Below, piece by piece: positions 32,701-44,768 of a DNA stretch of 64,000 nucleotides. The translations under genes and the position numbers were made by a program. Numbering within the stretch: the stretch's first letter is position 1; every line of letters begins with the position of its first letter. Where the stretch lies: NCBI GenBank assembly GCA_001051155.2, contig JYIP02000008.1:2294001-2358000 (forward strand), written 5' to 3'. Below the pieces are notes generated by a model. It was not told the DNA's origin. It did no database searches and worked only from the letters and a program-made list of their open reading frames with translations. Origin of the DNA: Chrysoporthe austroafricana (lineage: Eukaryota; Ascomycota; Sordariomycetes; Diaporthales; Cryphonectriaceae).

Positions 32701-35090
32701 TGTCGAGTTGGCTTGTCATGCTGACTCTTGCTCCGAATCTCTTGGCCTCGATCAAGCTGATGTTGTGTAGTTCCTAGACGCCGAGACTCAGAGAGACTGC
32801 CTTGCTCCTGCGAACTCTGAAAAGGGAAATGATCTCGCGCCTTGTCTCGCTCCTGTGGCATCTCGGCTCGCTTCGAATGGGGTCCATACGTTTCTCGGCC
32901 AGCTTTTTCAACGGCTGAGCTTTGTCCTCCTGCCGTAGGGGACACAGCGGCCTTGAGTCTCGCGTCTTGAGAAGAGGTCGCCTCGGGTTTCAGCGGACTA
33001 CGTTCATTCCGAGAGATGTCATGGTACCGCGCAGCATCAGGGCGGTGATGGTCAAGTCCGTCCGGTTTCTGAGCCACGGGTGACTTGCTTGAACTGTCTG
33101 GTACGATCTGTTTCGAGAGTATATCGCGGAGTGGTGAAGAGATTGAGCCGTCTTTCGCTTTGAGCTCTGAACGACTCGTGGCCGAGCTGCTTCGCTGGTG
33201 CCTCGCGGCTTCATACTGCTGCAATTCTGCAACAGCCTTCGACGTGCCTGCAGCAAAATTCTTTGTCTCATCAAGCGAGCGCGAGGGCCGCTGGGGATGA
33301 CCCGCAGACAACCCAGGCCTGGAACGTTCGTCAGCAGGCGAGAATGGCACTCGGTCTGTTTTTCGGTCCTCCAGACGACCTTTTCCCTCTGCATCTCCCC
33401 GCCCGGAGGATCCCTGCTGTCTAGACATTGCATCTCGAGCGTCGGCGAGACGCATGTTGGAGGCAGACAGGAAGTCGTTCTTCTTCTGGTCGAGGTCCTT
33501 CTTCTCCCGACGGATGTGTGGTTGCGGTGCTGACACTGGGGATTGTCCGTTGGGCACTGGCATGAGATAGCCAGTCTTGGGGTCCAACACATGATTGACG
33601 GCTTCAGAGGAGCGGTAGTCTCCTGTGTACTTGCTCGAAGGCTGCGTTCTGAAAGCTGCCATCTCACTCGGATTCGGTGCCCGGTTTCTGCCCAGTGACA
33701 GGTCGTCTGCTCTGGATCGTTCGGGTATTCCTTTCCTCTGGTCGTATTGCGATGGAGTCTGAGGCTGACCGAACACGTTGTGTTGAGACTGGTGGCTTTC
33801 AACATTTCCCGTCTTGGACATGGCCAAAGGTGGCATCCGCTGTTTCCCCTTGTCGGCCTTTGAAGGTCGATTTCGCTCGTCCGAATTTGGCCCCGAAGGT
33901 ACCACGGACTGTCGCACGTCCTTCATTTTGACAATCAAGAGGGACTCGGCGGTCCCAATCTCGACCGCGTCGCTTCCAGCATGCGGTTGCCTTCTCCCAT
34001 GCGTGGCTGCTTCGTTGCTAGAAGAAACCACTGGAACCGGTTTCCGGTTCTTTGCCTCCTCAGACCGCCCCAGACCCAACATGTCAGCATCTCTAGGAGG
34101 ACGTGGAGGGGCCTTTCGGTCTTGGCTGTTCCTTGCAACGGGCTCCTGAATGCTAACATCCTTGGGGGTTCGCGGGTCGGCGTCACGGGTATGCTGTCGT
34201 CCAAAGTTGAAGAGCGTCCCTATCGTTCTAGGATTAGTCTTGTCAGCAGGGGCAGCACCCACCTTATTTCCTTCGCGGATCTCCCTGTCAGCGCCGGTAC
34301 GAGGCCTCGGGGCTTCGGTGAGTCCATTTTGGCCTCCCGGGGTGGCGGGATTCTGGCGCAGTGGTGAACTTGGATGAGAACGCGCATCGTGCCCGAGGCG
34401 CTCCGCAACAAGACGATCACTGCGGCCCCTCATGTCACCAGCATCGTTGCTCCCACCGTCGTTTCTCCTGCGAGGACTCTGCGCAGAGGCTTCTGGTGTC
34501 AGGGTCCTCTCCGAGGCCCTGTGCTGGTGTGGTCCTGGTCTCCCTTCCAGGTCTCTGGTGCCAGCAGGCGCAGACCTAGCACTCCCGGGCGCCTCATCAT
34601 GCACAGCATAGCGAGCAGGACCAGCTGCTTGCTTTCCCTTCGATTGCTGCGACGACGAAGCGCCGGCGGACGATGGTTGAGATTGGGCCGGCTGCACCAG
34701 CACAAACTTGGGGTTCTCCTTGGCCGCGCCTAGAAGAGACTTTGTCCAGAATGAGTTGTAGGTCGTCATCCGCTTTGCCTTGTCGGAATTGGAAGACGAA
34801 GCGTCGTCCATCTTGTAAGGTGACGGCCTTCTCGAGGCCGATGGGTCGTTCAGCGAGAAGGGCGAACTGTTGTTGCTCTTTTTCACCTGATCATTGCTGC
34901 GGCCTTGGGACCGTGAGGATGAAGGTCCATCTAGTCTCGGAGGCGCAGCCTTCTTCTTCTTGGCCTCGAGGTCCTCATTGTCGCTGTGCTTGAGGCCCCC
35001 AGCTTTCAGGCCCCCAGCCCAGAAGGACGGCGCGGTCGTCAGCCGCTTATCCTTCTTCTTCGCCTTTTCGACCTTGGAAGACCGGGCCAT
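23749..35090 (-). CDS. giant intrinsically disordered protein (about 3,740 residues)
   Basis: Exon 1 runs 35090-27734 (2,452 codons plus one base). An intron at 27733-27678 (donor GTATGT, tandem acceptor GAGTAG) leads in frame into a second exon that continues to 23749. Within it, a 66-nt in-frame segment (26921-26856) has good splice ends and is probably a second intron; with it removed the protein has 3,739 residues. Nearly the whole chain is low-complexity: Ser/Lys/Arg/Asp-rich for about 2,400 residues, then very Asp/Glu-rich, ending in a short RFSGWWSG and Pro-rich tail. Short aromatic motifs stand out: KxKR[LM]TTxxSFWxxxL twice at the N-terminus, an IS[SN]WL motif twice near 28.1-28.5 kb, and DWLQWGKKGK. 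No folded enzyme domain, signal peptide or membrane helix is visible. Its length and disorder recall scaffold proteins of septal pores or cell cortex, but I do not recognise the family. Confidence 0.8.
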
Positions 35091-37696
35091 CTCGACGGCT
35101 GCTGTGATATTTCGGTAGTAGTACGCCCCATCTCGAACAAGGCCACCGCGCAGCGGCTGGTGGCCCTCTACGCCTTATACATAACCTCCAGTGCCTGGGA
35201 TGTGGAACTTATTTTTGGCAGGGGGCCTCATTCGACGCTGCCAGTGCCCCCCCACCCAGGCCGCCACCGCCGGACCGCCTGGGCGCTTAGCCGGGGCCCA
35301 CTGCGCACTGCTGGCAGTGCAGCGACCGGGGTCGTCTGCGAGGGGAGTGACTTGTTCGATTGGCGAGTATGTGTCGAACGTGTAGGGCAGTGCGGCATTG
35401 GGCCGGGACAGAGAGGCGATCGAGGCGCTGAAACACTGGCTGCAGGTGCTCCATAAGTACCCGGCGATCGACCTCGTGAGCCTGTGGTGATCAGCTGTTG
35501 TTTACGAGAGCTTGTCGTTCGGATGGTGCTGCCGCAAACACACAACAATGGTTCGAGCCGTCACAAGTCGCAAAGTGTCACTGTTTGATTTGACCACAAG
35601 TGACTGATCAGCCCTCAGAAGAGACCGACGCGATCTAGGCACCGAAAGCTCGCCTCCTCAGCCCGCAGTACGTGACAGTCGGGCTGCCTGCGTGGAAGGG
35701 GGCGAGGAGGCCAGCTCTTGGGCAAGCGTCCGAGAGGCAAGGCGTCTCTTGTCGATGGCTTAGACTGGCTCGTATTATTTTCCTCACAACTTTAGTTGAC
35801 GCGCGACGGGGCTCCTCTCGACCCTCGCAGTCCGGAGCAGAAGCTGCCGCAACATGTACTCTCCCGACCTGGCTCATCCAACGACTCAGCATCTCTGTAC
35901 ATTTTCCCGGCAGGTCCAGTGCTGTGTATGTGATAGGCCTAGAGAAGATTGCAATGCCGTAATGGCATCGGACAAACGTTGCAATACAGACCGAAATGGA
36001 ACCAAAATAAGGTGCAGAAGCCTCGCCAAACTCACAACCGGCATGAGACAAGCGGGCCCAGATACATACCTCGGTCTTGTCTCTGCGACTGAGTTCGTTC
36101 GCAACAGCGCAGCTTCGGGAAAGAAGCCCTTGGCCTCTCATATCCCCAAGTCGTAGCATTGCAGCTGGCCTCAGTTCATCTCCTCTGCGGTGCCTCTGGC
36201 CCCCGCCTCTCATTAGAGTCCGGCGAATACGGGCCGTCACACGACGAACGCGGTCCCGGCAGTTGTCGACGGCCGCATAACCGGACGCAGCGGCGGGTCT
36301 GAGCCTCCGCACATGTCTAGACTCCCGTCGAACGGGACCCATCAACGAGCTCGAGGCTCGTCTCAGCCGGGGCGCTCTGGCCTCGGCGGCTTGAAGGCCC
36401 CAGAAAACCCCATGCCAGCGCGCTGGAGCAGGTGGCCAGATCGGGCCACGGCTGCAGAGAGGTCTCCAGACCGGACGTTCTCAATCCCACCTCCTCCCAC
36501 CCCAAACTAGCGCGTAGACAGCCGCGACGGTGTGTGTCGATACCGACTGGCTGCATGATCCAGGCGGCCCAGGCGCCATCGTATCGTATCTGCAGGGCGC
36601 CAGGGCGCCATGAGCTGCCTGGAATAACTAGCGAGCCCTGCAGGACGAGACGTCGCTGGCGCGTCGGGAGCTGAGCAAGGCCAGGCCGCGGACCCCCTGC
36701 GCCAGGGAGCAGGACCGGTGGGAACCCGCCCACTGATTGGCCCACAGGTCGCCTCGCTCCCCAGCGCCTCGCAGCCTTCCCCACCAGGCTCCGGGCCCCA
36801 GCCGCCGATCCTGAGTGGCCGCCCTAGGCGCTGGGCACCAGGCGGTCATCACAAGCCGCCTCGGCCAGACAGCGAGGGAGGCTGGCCGTTCTAAGTACGC
36901 ACGCGAATGCGGAGCAGCGGCATACACAGTTCCTGGGCGTGGTCAAGGGTGGGAACAGGCCCAGCGAGAGACCTCCGGCCCCGCCAGCCTGCGTCCCCGA
37001 CCCGTAGAGATCAGCCTGGCCTAGTACGGCGACGACGAGTACTGACGCGTCTAGCCCTACGCGGCCTTCGGACGAGATTCGTACTTGAGATGCAGGCGGC
37101 CAGTGGGAGCGGCCGGTGGCCTGCCTCACCCCACGGCTGCGAGATCACCACGAGGGTTCACAGCTACACTGGCTGAGGTGCCCAGTGCCTTCTCGCCCAA
37201 TCTGGCCGTGAGAACGGCCAAGGTCCTAGAAGACAAGGCCTAGAGCAGGTAGTGCGAGGCCAGGAGGTAGATACCGCGGGGTGCACGCGTGGTATGGTTA
37301 GTGCGTGGACATGAAGGAAGTAAAGAAAGTCAAGTTTTGTACGCCCTACTCCCTCCAACTGGTCACGTCTAGGTTGGCGGTAAAAACAAAAAACAAAAGT
37401 AGTGCCGCAATTAACAATCGAGCTCTCATCCATACCTGCCCAGATGCGGAATGGCACTTGGTCTTACCACCATTGTGTACCCTTGTGTCGTACGCTTGCG
37501 TATGGCCTGATCGAGCCGCCACCAGTCACAAGTATGGCCTGAGCGAATGGCCTAAGCCTACACTTGTGCCCAATCCTCACCTGTGATGCCTTGCAAACTT
37601 ATCAAATTCCGCCGCAGAAGACCGGTGCGCATATCGGCATGTCAGCGTCTGCCCTGATTTTGAACATCGCTATACTGTTCGAGGTGCTAAAGCAGT
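35091..37696. other. long intergenic region
   Basis: 2.6 kb between two minus-strand genes: the promoter of the giant gene on the left and the 3' flank of the epsin gene on the right. The part from about 36150 to 37200 is GC-rich and gives several open frames by composition (for example a 236-codon frame at 35635-36345), none with recognisable features. A non-coding RNA is possible but nothing shows it. Confidence 0.5.
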
Positions 37697-39475
37697 CTAG
37701 CCCAGTAGGTCATCCAGCCCCGAGCTTCCGCTCGCCGCCGGCTGGCTGCCGCCCATCGGCTGCGGTGCAGCGGCGGGAGCTCCCCAGATGCCGGCGCTGC
37801 TCTTCTCCTTCGCCAGCTGACCCAAAGCAGGACCGGCAGTGGGGTTCGCCTTCTTGTTGGTAGCACCACCACTCGCGGTCGCCCACAGGGCGCCGAACGC
37901 ATCACCGCCCGCAGGCTTCTTGGCGGCCGAAGAACCTGTGGTGACGGGCTTCAGAGCGCCCATGCCACCCATGGAAGCCGGGGTTGAGCTGGCGCTCGGA
38001 ACCTGCACGGAGGTGAAATAGTTCGGGCCCGCGGGCTGGTAGCCGGTGCTTGCGGGCTTGCTGGCAGAGGGCGCCATGGTGGTGGAGGCGAGAGGGGTAC
38101 TGAAGGCGGAGTAGTTGACTCCGGAGGGCGTCGAGGTGCTGGCAGGGGGAGGAGAGATCGAAGACAGGCCGACCATATTGTTGAGGTTGGTCTGCTGCGG
38201 TGCAGAGACGGGCGCTGGAGCTGCGAACGTGGCACCGGAGGCGTTGGATGTCATGAGCGGGTTGGAAAAGGCGGCCTGCGAGGCAGAGGACTGGCCTGCT
38301 GGGGCTGCCTCCTGGAAATCGTCAAACTCGTCATCGTCATTGGCGGCGGGCGCAGGCGCAGAAGCAGCCAGCGAAGCCAGGCCAGAACCGTTCGAAGGAG
38401 CAATGGGAGCTGCTGAAGTCGAGGGGGCCGGGTCGTCGAACGAGAACAGGTCGACTTCGGGTTCCTTCTTCTTTGGCGGCGGCGCGGAAGGGGTCGTCTT
38501 CTTCGTGCCGGCCCGTTCTGTAGTCCTCCTGGAGGCTCGTGACGACGCGGGCTTGTCTCCCTCGTCAAACTCGTCATATTCCTCGAACTGGTCCTGTCTG
38601 CGGCTGCCGCCCCCTTCGCCATAGTCGTTGGTCTGGCCTCCGAAACCGCCGCCGTCGCCATATACCCCGCCCGAGTATCCCCCATAGCCGGCCGCAGAGC
38701 TACCACCAGTCTCGCTGCCGAAGCCACCATATCGGCTGCTGCTGCTGGAGAAGCCCCCAGCGCCCCCTTCCACGCCTGTATATTTGGCCTTGTTGGCGCG
38801 TGCCTTCTTCCGCTCCGCCCGGATCCTCTCGACGTCGCTCAGGAGCTCGGTAAGCTCCTTGGCCCGGTTCCGCACGTTGACGCCCTGGTCCTTGCCGTTC
38901 TGGTCGATGAAGTGGAACTGGCGCAACATCTTGAGCAGTGTCAGGTGGGATCGGGCATCGTCGATAACGCGCTCGGAGCCGTGCTTGATCAGGTACTCGA
39001 GGAGCTGCAGGGCCTTGTAGATCTGCCGCCACTCCTCGGCAGCCTTTTCTGTGAACCGCCGGTAGATCATGGGCATGATCTCGTTGAGGGTTTGGCTGTT
39101 CGTAGATCGTCAGCTACGCCTCGCCGAGATGTTGCGCGGAGAGGTCTGGCCATACTAGTTGAAGGTGCCGTTGGCGATCTCCTGCATCATGGTCGACGAT
39201 GCTCCCCATGGCTCGTTGTTTGTTGCCTCTCGCACCTGGTTCATCGGTTTAGCGGCCGGCCGCACCGCGGAAAGGGGATGGGACCGTGAATACCTTCGCC
39301 TCCATCTCGGTGTAGTTCATCACGGCTGTTCCCGGCAAAAGTCAGTCCATGGTGCTGTGGCGCACGTCTTCCCCTCCTCGGTCCTCTACTCACCATTCTG
39401 AACCTTCCGTACGCCTGCCTTGATGTCATACAAGGACAGGTTGGAAACCGTGTCCTTCAGGGAGTTGAGATCCAT
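37697..39475 (-). CDS. ENT3: Ent3-like epsin (ENTH domain protein)
   Basis: Five segments on the minus strand would be counted as four exons: 39475-39394, 39325-39294, 39235-39156 and 39095-37697. Joined, they give 530 residues. Residues 1-150 form an ENTH domain: MDLNSLKDTVSNLSLYDI, then TEMEAKVREATNNEPWGAS, then MIYRRFTEKAAEEWRQIYKA and a LIKHGSERVIDDARSH block. ENTH domains bind phosphoinositides and bend membranes. The rest is disordered, with Gly/Tyr-rich repeats, an acidic DDDEFDDFQ motif like the adaptor-ear-binding motif of yeast Ent3, a LFSFDD motif, and a C-terminal GLDDLLG that resembles a clathrin box. The likely role is clathrin adaptor work between Golgi and endosomes. Exon 2 is only 32 nt long, so automatic models may miss the N-terminus and start at the internal Met at 39076. 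Confidence 0.92.
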
Positions 39476-41479
39476 CTCGACGGGCGCTTCGGCTGGTGTC
39501 GCGGTACGGAAGGGACGATAACAACGAATCGAGCTGCGAGGCGATGGCAGCGCCGTAGAAGCTGGGATGCTGGCAGCCTTCGAGTCCTTTTTGTCGACGG
39601 GGTGGTCTTTCGTGAGCTGCGACTGAACACGTTCAATTAAAGCTGGCCGAGGGTCGACCGCTCGGTTCCCATGTTCCAGGAAACGTTAGTGCTAATGCTG
39701 GCCGGGCCCCCTGAATACTCCTGGGGCTGACTAAGGCGCCGTGAATAGCAGCGGGGTGTTTGAGGCCGACTTCTCTGAGGACTCGGAGCATCTATTGATC
39801 TGACGTAGATGTTTAATTCTTCAGCCCATCTGCTTACACAGTACGTCTGTATATCACCACCAGCCAGGCCCCATAGGCTCTTGGGAGTAGCCAGGCGCGA
39901 TCTGCTTCGCTGCGTGAACCGCTCCCGAGGTCTCCCCTAACCCGGACCCTCTCTCTGCCCCCGTACCAGTGTTGAGGTCATGAGCACCCCGTTCGACAGC
40001 ATGGAAATCCTCGTTTTCATCGATATGAAAAGATGTAACTAGGAATCCACTTGTATCCATAGCTAGGGTGAGCATCCCTCGATGGTAGGGTTGAACCCAA
40101 GGCCTCGTTGGTTGGGTGCATACGTGGTTGTCCCTAGGTGCCTAAGGCAGGGAGAGCTTGGTAGCGACCATGTCAATGGCAACCCTGATGATGTCTTGCA
40201 TTTGAAAACTTTCTCTAATGAGCCACCTCGGCATCGACAGCTCCAGAGACCACCCACCGCTTCTCTCCTGCCACCCCGACCAGGCCCGTTCCTGAGCAGC
40301 TGACCTTGTGCTCCCTGTGCTCGCATAAGGACCTTCCTTCATCTTCGGTCACACTCGTCTCATACGGTACGTCCGCCCCTCTCCTGCTCCGGGCTGCCCA
40401 CCCCCCGGCACGAGGCTGCGCGGAGAGACCTCGATGCGCAGACTCGATTCGTTCCGCCCTCGACCCGAGGGAAGCCGTACGTGTGCCCAGTGAGGCCCAT
40501 CGGGCCATCACGGCCCTGCCTGGGAGCGCCGAGTGGCCCCAGGGGACACTGGAGGAGCAACAACCCGGCGTCTCGGGTGGGCTGGGGGCTCAGCTTGTTG
40601 GCCCTTCAGCCCGAGGACCTCATCGAGGGAGCGAGACCTGCAGAACGCAGGGCGCGCAGGCGGCAGAGCACACCACCGCGGTACGGTGCCGGCCAGCCTG
40701 CCGTGCCTGCGTGTAGCTCTCGACTGGCGGCTGGGCTGGAATGGCGGGAGGTGCACGCTGCTGCATCGGCTGAGGCCTGCGTCTGCATGGGTAGCTCCTT
40801 GCACCTCCAGCCCGCCGTGCGTACCACGGGAGGCAGAGCTCCAGCCAAGGCACAGCTCCTCGCGCGTCCCACGAGCTGGCTGCACCGACCAGATGGGAAG
40901 CCCTGAAGGCTGCCGCCTTGACGTTCCTCTTGGCTCAGCGGCCAAGGCCAGCCCTCAGCGCCCCGTACGGAGCTGGGCTGAGGTCCCTCTCGAGCTTCCA
41001 GGTGGTCGGCCCTGCAGATCTCTGTACCAGCTCAGGGGTGGCGCTGGGGGAGTAACTCCTCCTCCGCCGCGCCGCCACTGCGGACCCCCCCCCCATCTTG
41101 CTTGCCCCTGCCCAGTACTCAGTTACCTCCCCTCCGGAAGGGTGGTTGCCGAGTGCTGCTGTGTACCACTCACACACGCGATGTGTGAGGCCACAAGGAC
41201 GGGCCCTCGAGGGGAAGGGGGGGTCAGACAGCTATCCCCAAGGCCTCCAGGCCTCGCCCAGCTGTCCAGCGGCCCAGTGAGCAGCTGTCGGGCGCGCTCG
41301 GGCTCGGCGCTTTTGCCTGCTGGACTCGGAACTGGGCCCCTGGGCGCCCTGCTCTCTGAACCCCGCCGTGCCGAGTGTTTTGGGTTTACTGGTTGGATCA
41401 TCCCTGTGTTTTGCCCCGTTTCGCTAACAGCTCACGCCATTCGTCCAGTCACCGGCCGCCGTTCCTCACCGTAGCAGAG
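39476..41479. other. divergent promoter region, epsin and cyclophilin
   Basis: Two kilobases shared by two divergent housekeeping genes. From 40370 to 41370 it is very GC-rich and gives long frames on both strands (the longest 313 codons on the plus strand), which look like composition artefacts. No gene is called. Confidence 0.5.
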
Positions 41480-42821
41480 ATGGCTGCCCCGCTTCTGTCG
41501 ATGCCCCGCGTCGCCATTACTTCAACCTGCTTCCGTTCAGCAGCTTCTTCTGCCCCTCGTTTTTCCTCCCCTTCTTCCTTCCACACCACCTTCAAGCCCT
41601 TCTCCGCCTCGACATCTTCTGCCTTCAGACAGTCAACCAAACCACTCTCATCTCGGTTGTTCTCATCAACTTCGATCGCCATGTCTAACAGGGTGTGAGT
41701 AGAGCTCCTCGGCCCTCTCGCCGCGCGAGAGCATTGCCCCTCCTTTAGCCCTCGCCGTCGTTGAGCTTCGACCTGGCGGCCGCCGGCCCCTGCGAGGAAG
41801 CTTTCTAAGCAGGCCCAGTGCTAACAACCGCCTCCGGCAGCTTTTTCGACATCGAGTGGGAGGGCCCCGTCCTCGACAGCAGCTACCGTCCCACCAGCGA
41901 GGTCAAGGGTAAGGCCCATAGCTACCACCATCATCACCCTCATCAGTCTCCCCCATCCACCCTCGCCCGCCGTCGTAGCCGTCGACACCCCCTTCCGTGC
42001 ACCTGACCGTCCCGTCGACCTCCGTCTACCCCTCTGAGCACAGCCACCCCCTCAGCCCGTACCTGCGCCCCATCACCACTCGTCTCCCCCAGCACAGTCG
42101 TCCCGTCCCGTCACGTCACCCTGCCATGTCAAACCAGCTGCTGACGCCCACCTCCCTGCCGTGCAGTCCAGACCGGCCGTATTAACTTCGAGCTCTACAA
42201 CAACATCGTCCCCAAGACTGCCGAGAACTTCCGTGCTCTCTGCACCGGTGAGAAGGGTTTCGGCTACAAGGGCTCTGCCTTCCACCGTATCATCCCTGAG
42301 TTCATGCTCCAGGGTGGTGACTTCACCCGTGGCAATGTCAGTCAGACCTCATGGCATCCCTTCGCGGCCCGCGGAGGGGGAACCCTGACCTCAGCTGTGC
42401 TGACAACCATCACAGGGCACTGGTGGCAAGTCCATCTACGGCGAGAAGTTCGCCGACGAGAATTTCCAGGAGAAGCATAAGGAGCCTTTCCTGCTCTCTA
42501 TGGCCAACGCCGGTCCTAACACGTAAGTGCCGCCCACACGTCCCGTCCCTGCCGGCCCCAATCTGTCCTTCACCAGCCTCAACAGTGGCTCTGTCTACCG
42601 CCGAACACTGCTGACGTGTCTTTTTGCCCTGCAGGAACGGCAGCCAGTTCTTCATCACCACCGTGAAGACTGAGTGGCTGGACGGCCGCCACGTTGTCTT
42701 CGGCAAGGTTGCCGACGAAGAGTCCAAGAAGGTGGTCAAGTCTCTTGAGGCTGTTGGCTCTCCCAGCGGCAACGTCAAGTACGGCAAGAAGCCCACCATT
42801 GTCAACTCTGGTGAGAACTAA
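41480..42821 (+). CDS. cyclophilin (peptidyl-prolyl isomerase), mitochondrial/cytosolic
   Basis: Five exons (41480-41694, 41841-41908, 42167-42336, 42416-42522, 42635-42821) give 248 residues. The cyclophilin domain is complete, with catalytic-site motifs [24 protein letters not shown] and a Trp in [15 protein letters not shown] that binds cyclosporin A in sensitive family members. The enzyme turns peptidyl-prolyl bonds between cis and trans. The first 66 residues are Ser/Arg/Phe-rich with almost no acids and end in RLFSS, a typical mitochondrial presequence. An internal ATG at 41681 (MSNRV) would give a 181-residue cytosolic form. In Neurospora crassa one gene makes both mitochondrial and cytosolic cyclophilin, and this layout matches. 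All introns fall inside the conserved domain or at its start. Confidence 0.95.
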
Positions 42822-43568
42822 GCCGACCATCGGCTTAGTTCTTGGGCGATTGACGGATCGAAGAAATGGAGTAAAACAAAAGTTAGAGAGATATCATCGT
42901 CAACTTGCGTGCCATAGCCGTTCTTTGACCTGATTTAGTCTTGATGGTGGTCGTGTAGAAGAGCATACGGACTTGATGATAGGTCTGATCGCCGCACGGC
43001 GTATTACTGCCACCTATCCTAGACAATTCGAAAGTTTGCTCTTCTCGATCTCAAGGTCATGCTACGTTGCAACGCGCGGTGCCAATCTGCCTATCCTTCT
43101 GCCATGTGTTCTGCATCCGCCTCCCCTTCCTACTGTCTGATGTCGAAGCAGGGGCACCCAAGTCCTCACTAAGTATTCAGACTGGCTATGCCAGTCGAAC
43201 CCCTACGGCATATCTCATAAGTCCAAAGGCCCAGTGATGTTCGGAATCAGTCGTCCGTATTAACGCACACCCTGTGGGTGACAATGTCTCTATGGGATAT
43301 CTCAATTGGCCTTTTGAGCGCCGTGACCTGAAACGCCGCCGTCATCCTGCTAGCCGTGCCCAAAGTAATCCAGTATTGACGCCTGCCATCCTTTTGGCTA
43401 TGCTTTTGCTCCCTGACATTCGTAGATGTGGGAGATACCCTCCGAAGTGACCCATATTCTCTCAAACTCGACAAAATCCCTCGCCCGGATACCTCGTCAA
43501 ACCAAAGCCCAATACGAGGAGTGGTGCTTTGCCTTCCTTGTCTTTCCACAACACAACCCAGATGAGCC
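42822..43568. other. convergent 3' region
   Basis: Between the ends of the cyclophilin and RPC34 genes. No gene is seen. Confidence 0.6.
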
Positions 43569-44768
43569 TCAGTCGCCCAGCCAGCGCTGGAAGTAGACAC
43601 AATTCCCCGGGCTCACCGGGCCGCCCTCCTCACACAGGTCGAAGACCGGACAGTTCCCACACGGCGCCTCAGTCAGGCCGTTGCTCAGCGGGCCGGCACC
43701 CATGTCGCCGGCCTGCAGCTCCAGCATGTCCTCGTCCACGCCGTGGTCCTCGCGCATCATGGCCGTGAGCGGGGTCGGGTCGACCGCGGCGGGGCGCACG
43801 GTCCGGTACCCCTGGGCCTTGCCCACGCGCACGGGTTCGACGAGGCCGTCGTACACCAGGACGTCGACGAGCTGCTGGACGTCGGCGATGGTCAGGGTCG
43901 TGTTGGACGTGATGCCGTACTTGGAGATGAGCTCGGCGATCTGGCGGGTGGTCGGGTAGGCGCTGTAGCCGGCCGGCAGGGGGAGGAGCTGGGTCCGCCG
44001 CGGCTCGCGCCGGGGCTTCGCGGCCGGCCTGGACGGCGCGGGCGCGGGCGCGGGGTCCTCGGTGGACATGTCGTCCGCGGCGCGCTTCTTGCCCTTGCCG
44101 AGGCTCGCGGGGTCGCCCTTGAGGATGCCCTTCTTCGGCTGCTTCTCCCTCCGGCCGGCGCCGACGTGCACGCTGCGGTACGTGCTCTTCCCCGTGATGT
44201 AGTCGAAGATGACCTTCAGCAGCTCCGAGATGAAGGCCTCGTCCAGGTTGCCGTCGGTGAACCACGGGCCGCCGGTCGCCTTGTCGCTCGGCCGCAGGCT
44301 GGCCTTGATGTACATCTTCTTGTTGGGGTGCTCCACGCTCTTCATGTCCTTGATGTAGACCTTGCTCTCGAGCCACTTGAGGTGGCCCTTGAGCACGGAG
44401 TCGTGCATCCCGAGCCGCGCCTTGAGGGTCCGGGACCAGATGCCGTCCGCGCCGGCGTCCTCGATCATCTCGTACACCATAGCCTGCTCGCGGTTGAGGT
44501 GCCGGTACTTCTCGGCGTCGGCGGCCGAGCGCCACTTCCAGAGGATGCCGCCGCCCTGCCGGTTGGTGACGATGAGGAGCTTCTCGGTCATGAGCTTCTG
44601 GATGAGCGCCGAGAGGACGTGGACCTCGGTGGTGATGCCGAGGTCGAGGAGGTCCTCCTGCGAGAACAGGGTCTCCCCGGAGGCAACGCAGGCATCGTAG
44701 AGGGCGTCCTTGAGGACCAAGAGCTTGCCCGGGTCCATGTCGGACCCTGCCGGGGACGCGGCCGCCAT
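43569..44768 (-). CDS. RPC34: RNA polymerase III subunit RPC34 (RPC6)
   Basis: Single exon, 399 residues. The N-terminal half has tandem winged-helix domains: TLFSQEDLLDLG and VHVLSALIQKLM in the first, YEMIEDAGADGIWSRTLKA and LKWLESKVYIKDMKSVEHP in the second. The middle KMYIKASLRPSD and GPWFTDGNLDEAFI are well-known RPC34 blocks. The C-terminus has four cysteines (370, 373, 379, 390) in CGNCPVFDLC and the following GNC, the site of the iron-sulfur cluster in human RPC39. In yeast this subunit of the RPC82/34/31 trimer contacts TFIIIB and opens the promoter at tRNA and 5S genes. A Lys/Pro/Ala-rich insert (about 215-265) separates the halves. The locus is very GC-rich, so the other five frames are also largely open. 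Confidence 0.95.
   Translation of the reverse strand: MAAASPAGSDMDPGKLLVLKDALYDACVASGETLFSQEDLLDLGITTEVHVLSALIQKLMTEKLLIVTNRQGGGILWKWRSAADAEKYRHLNREQAMVYEMIEDAGADGIWSRTLKARLGMHDSVLKGHLKWLESKVYIKDMKSVEHPNKKMYIKASLRPSDKATGGPWFTDGNLDEAFISELLKVIFDYITGKSTYRSVHVGAGRREKQPKKGILKGDPASLGKGKKRAADDMSTEDPAPAPAPSRPAAKPRREPRRTQLLPLPAGYSAYPTTRQIAELISKYGITSNTTLTIADVQQLVDVLVYDGLVEPVRVGKAQGYRTVRPAAVDPTPLTAMMREDHGVDEDMLELQAGDMGAGPLSNGLTEAPCGNCPVFDLCEEGGPVSPGNCVYFQRWLGD

Noticed and set aside
35635..36345. 236-codon minus-strand frame
   Set aside because: Arg-rich, no motif, in GC-rich intergenic DNA.
40533..41474. 313-codon plus-strand frame before cyclophilin
   Set aside because: Very GC-rich, Pro/Arg/Gly/Ser-biased, no domain, and open frames exist on both strands there; most likely chance.
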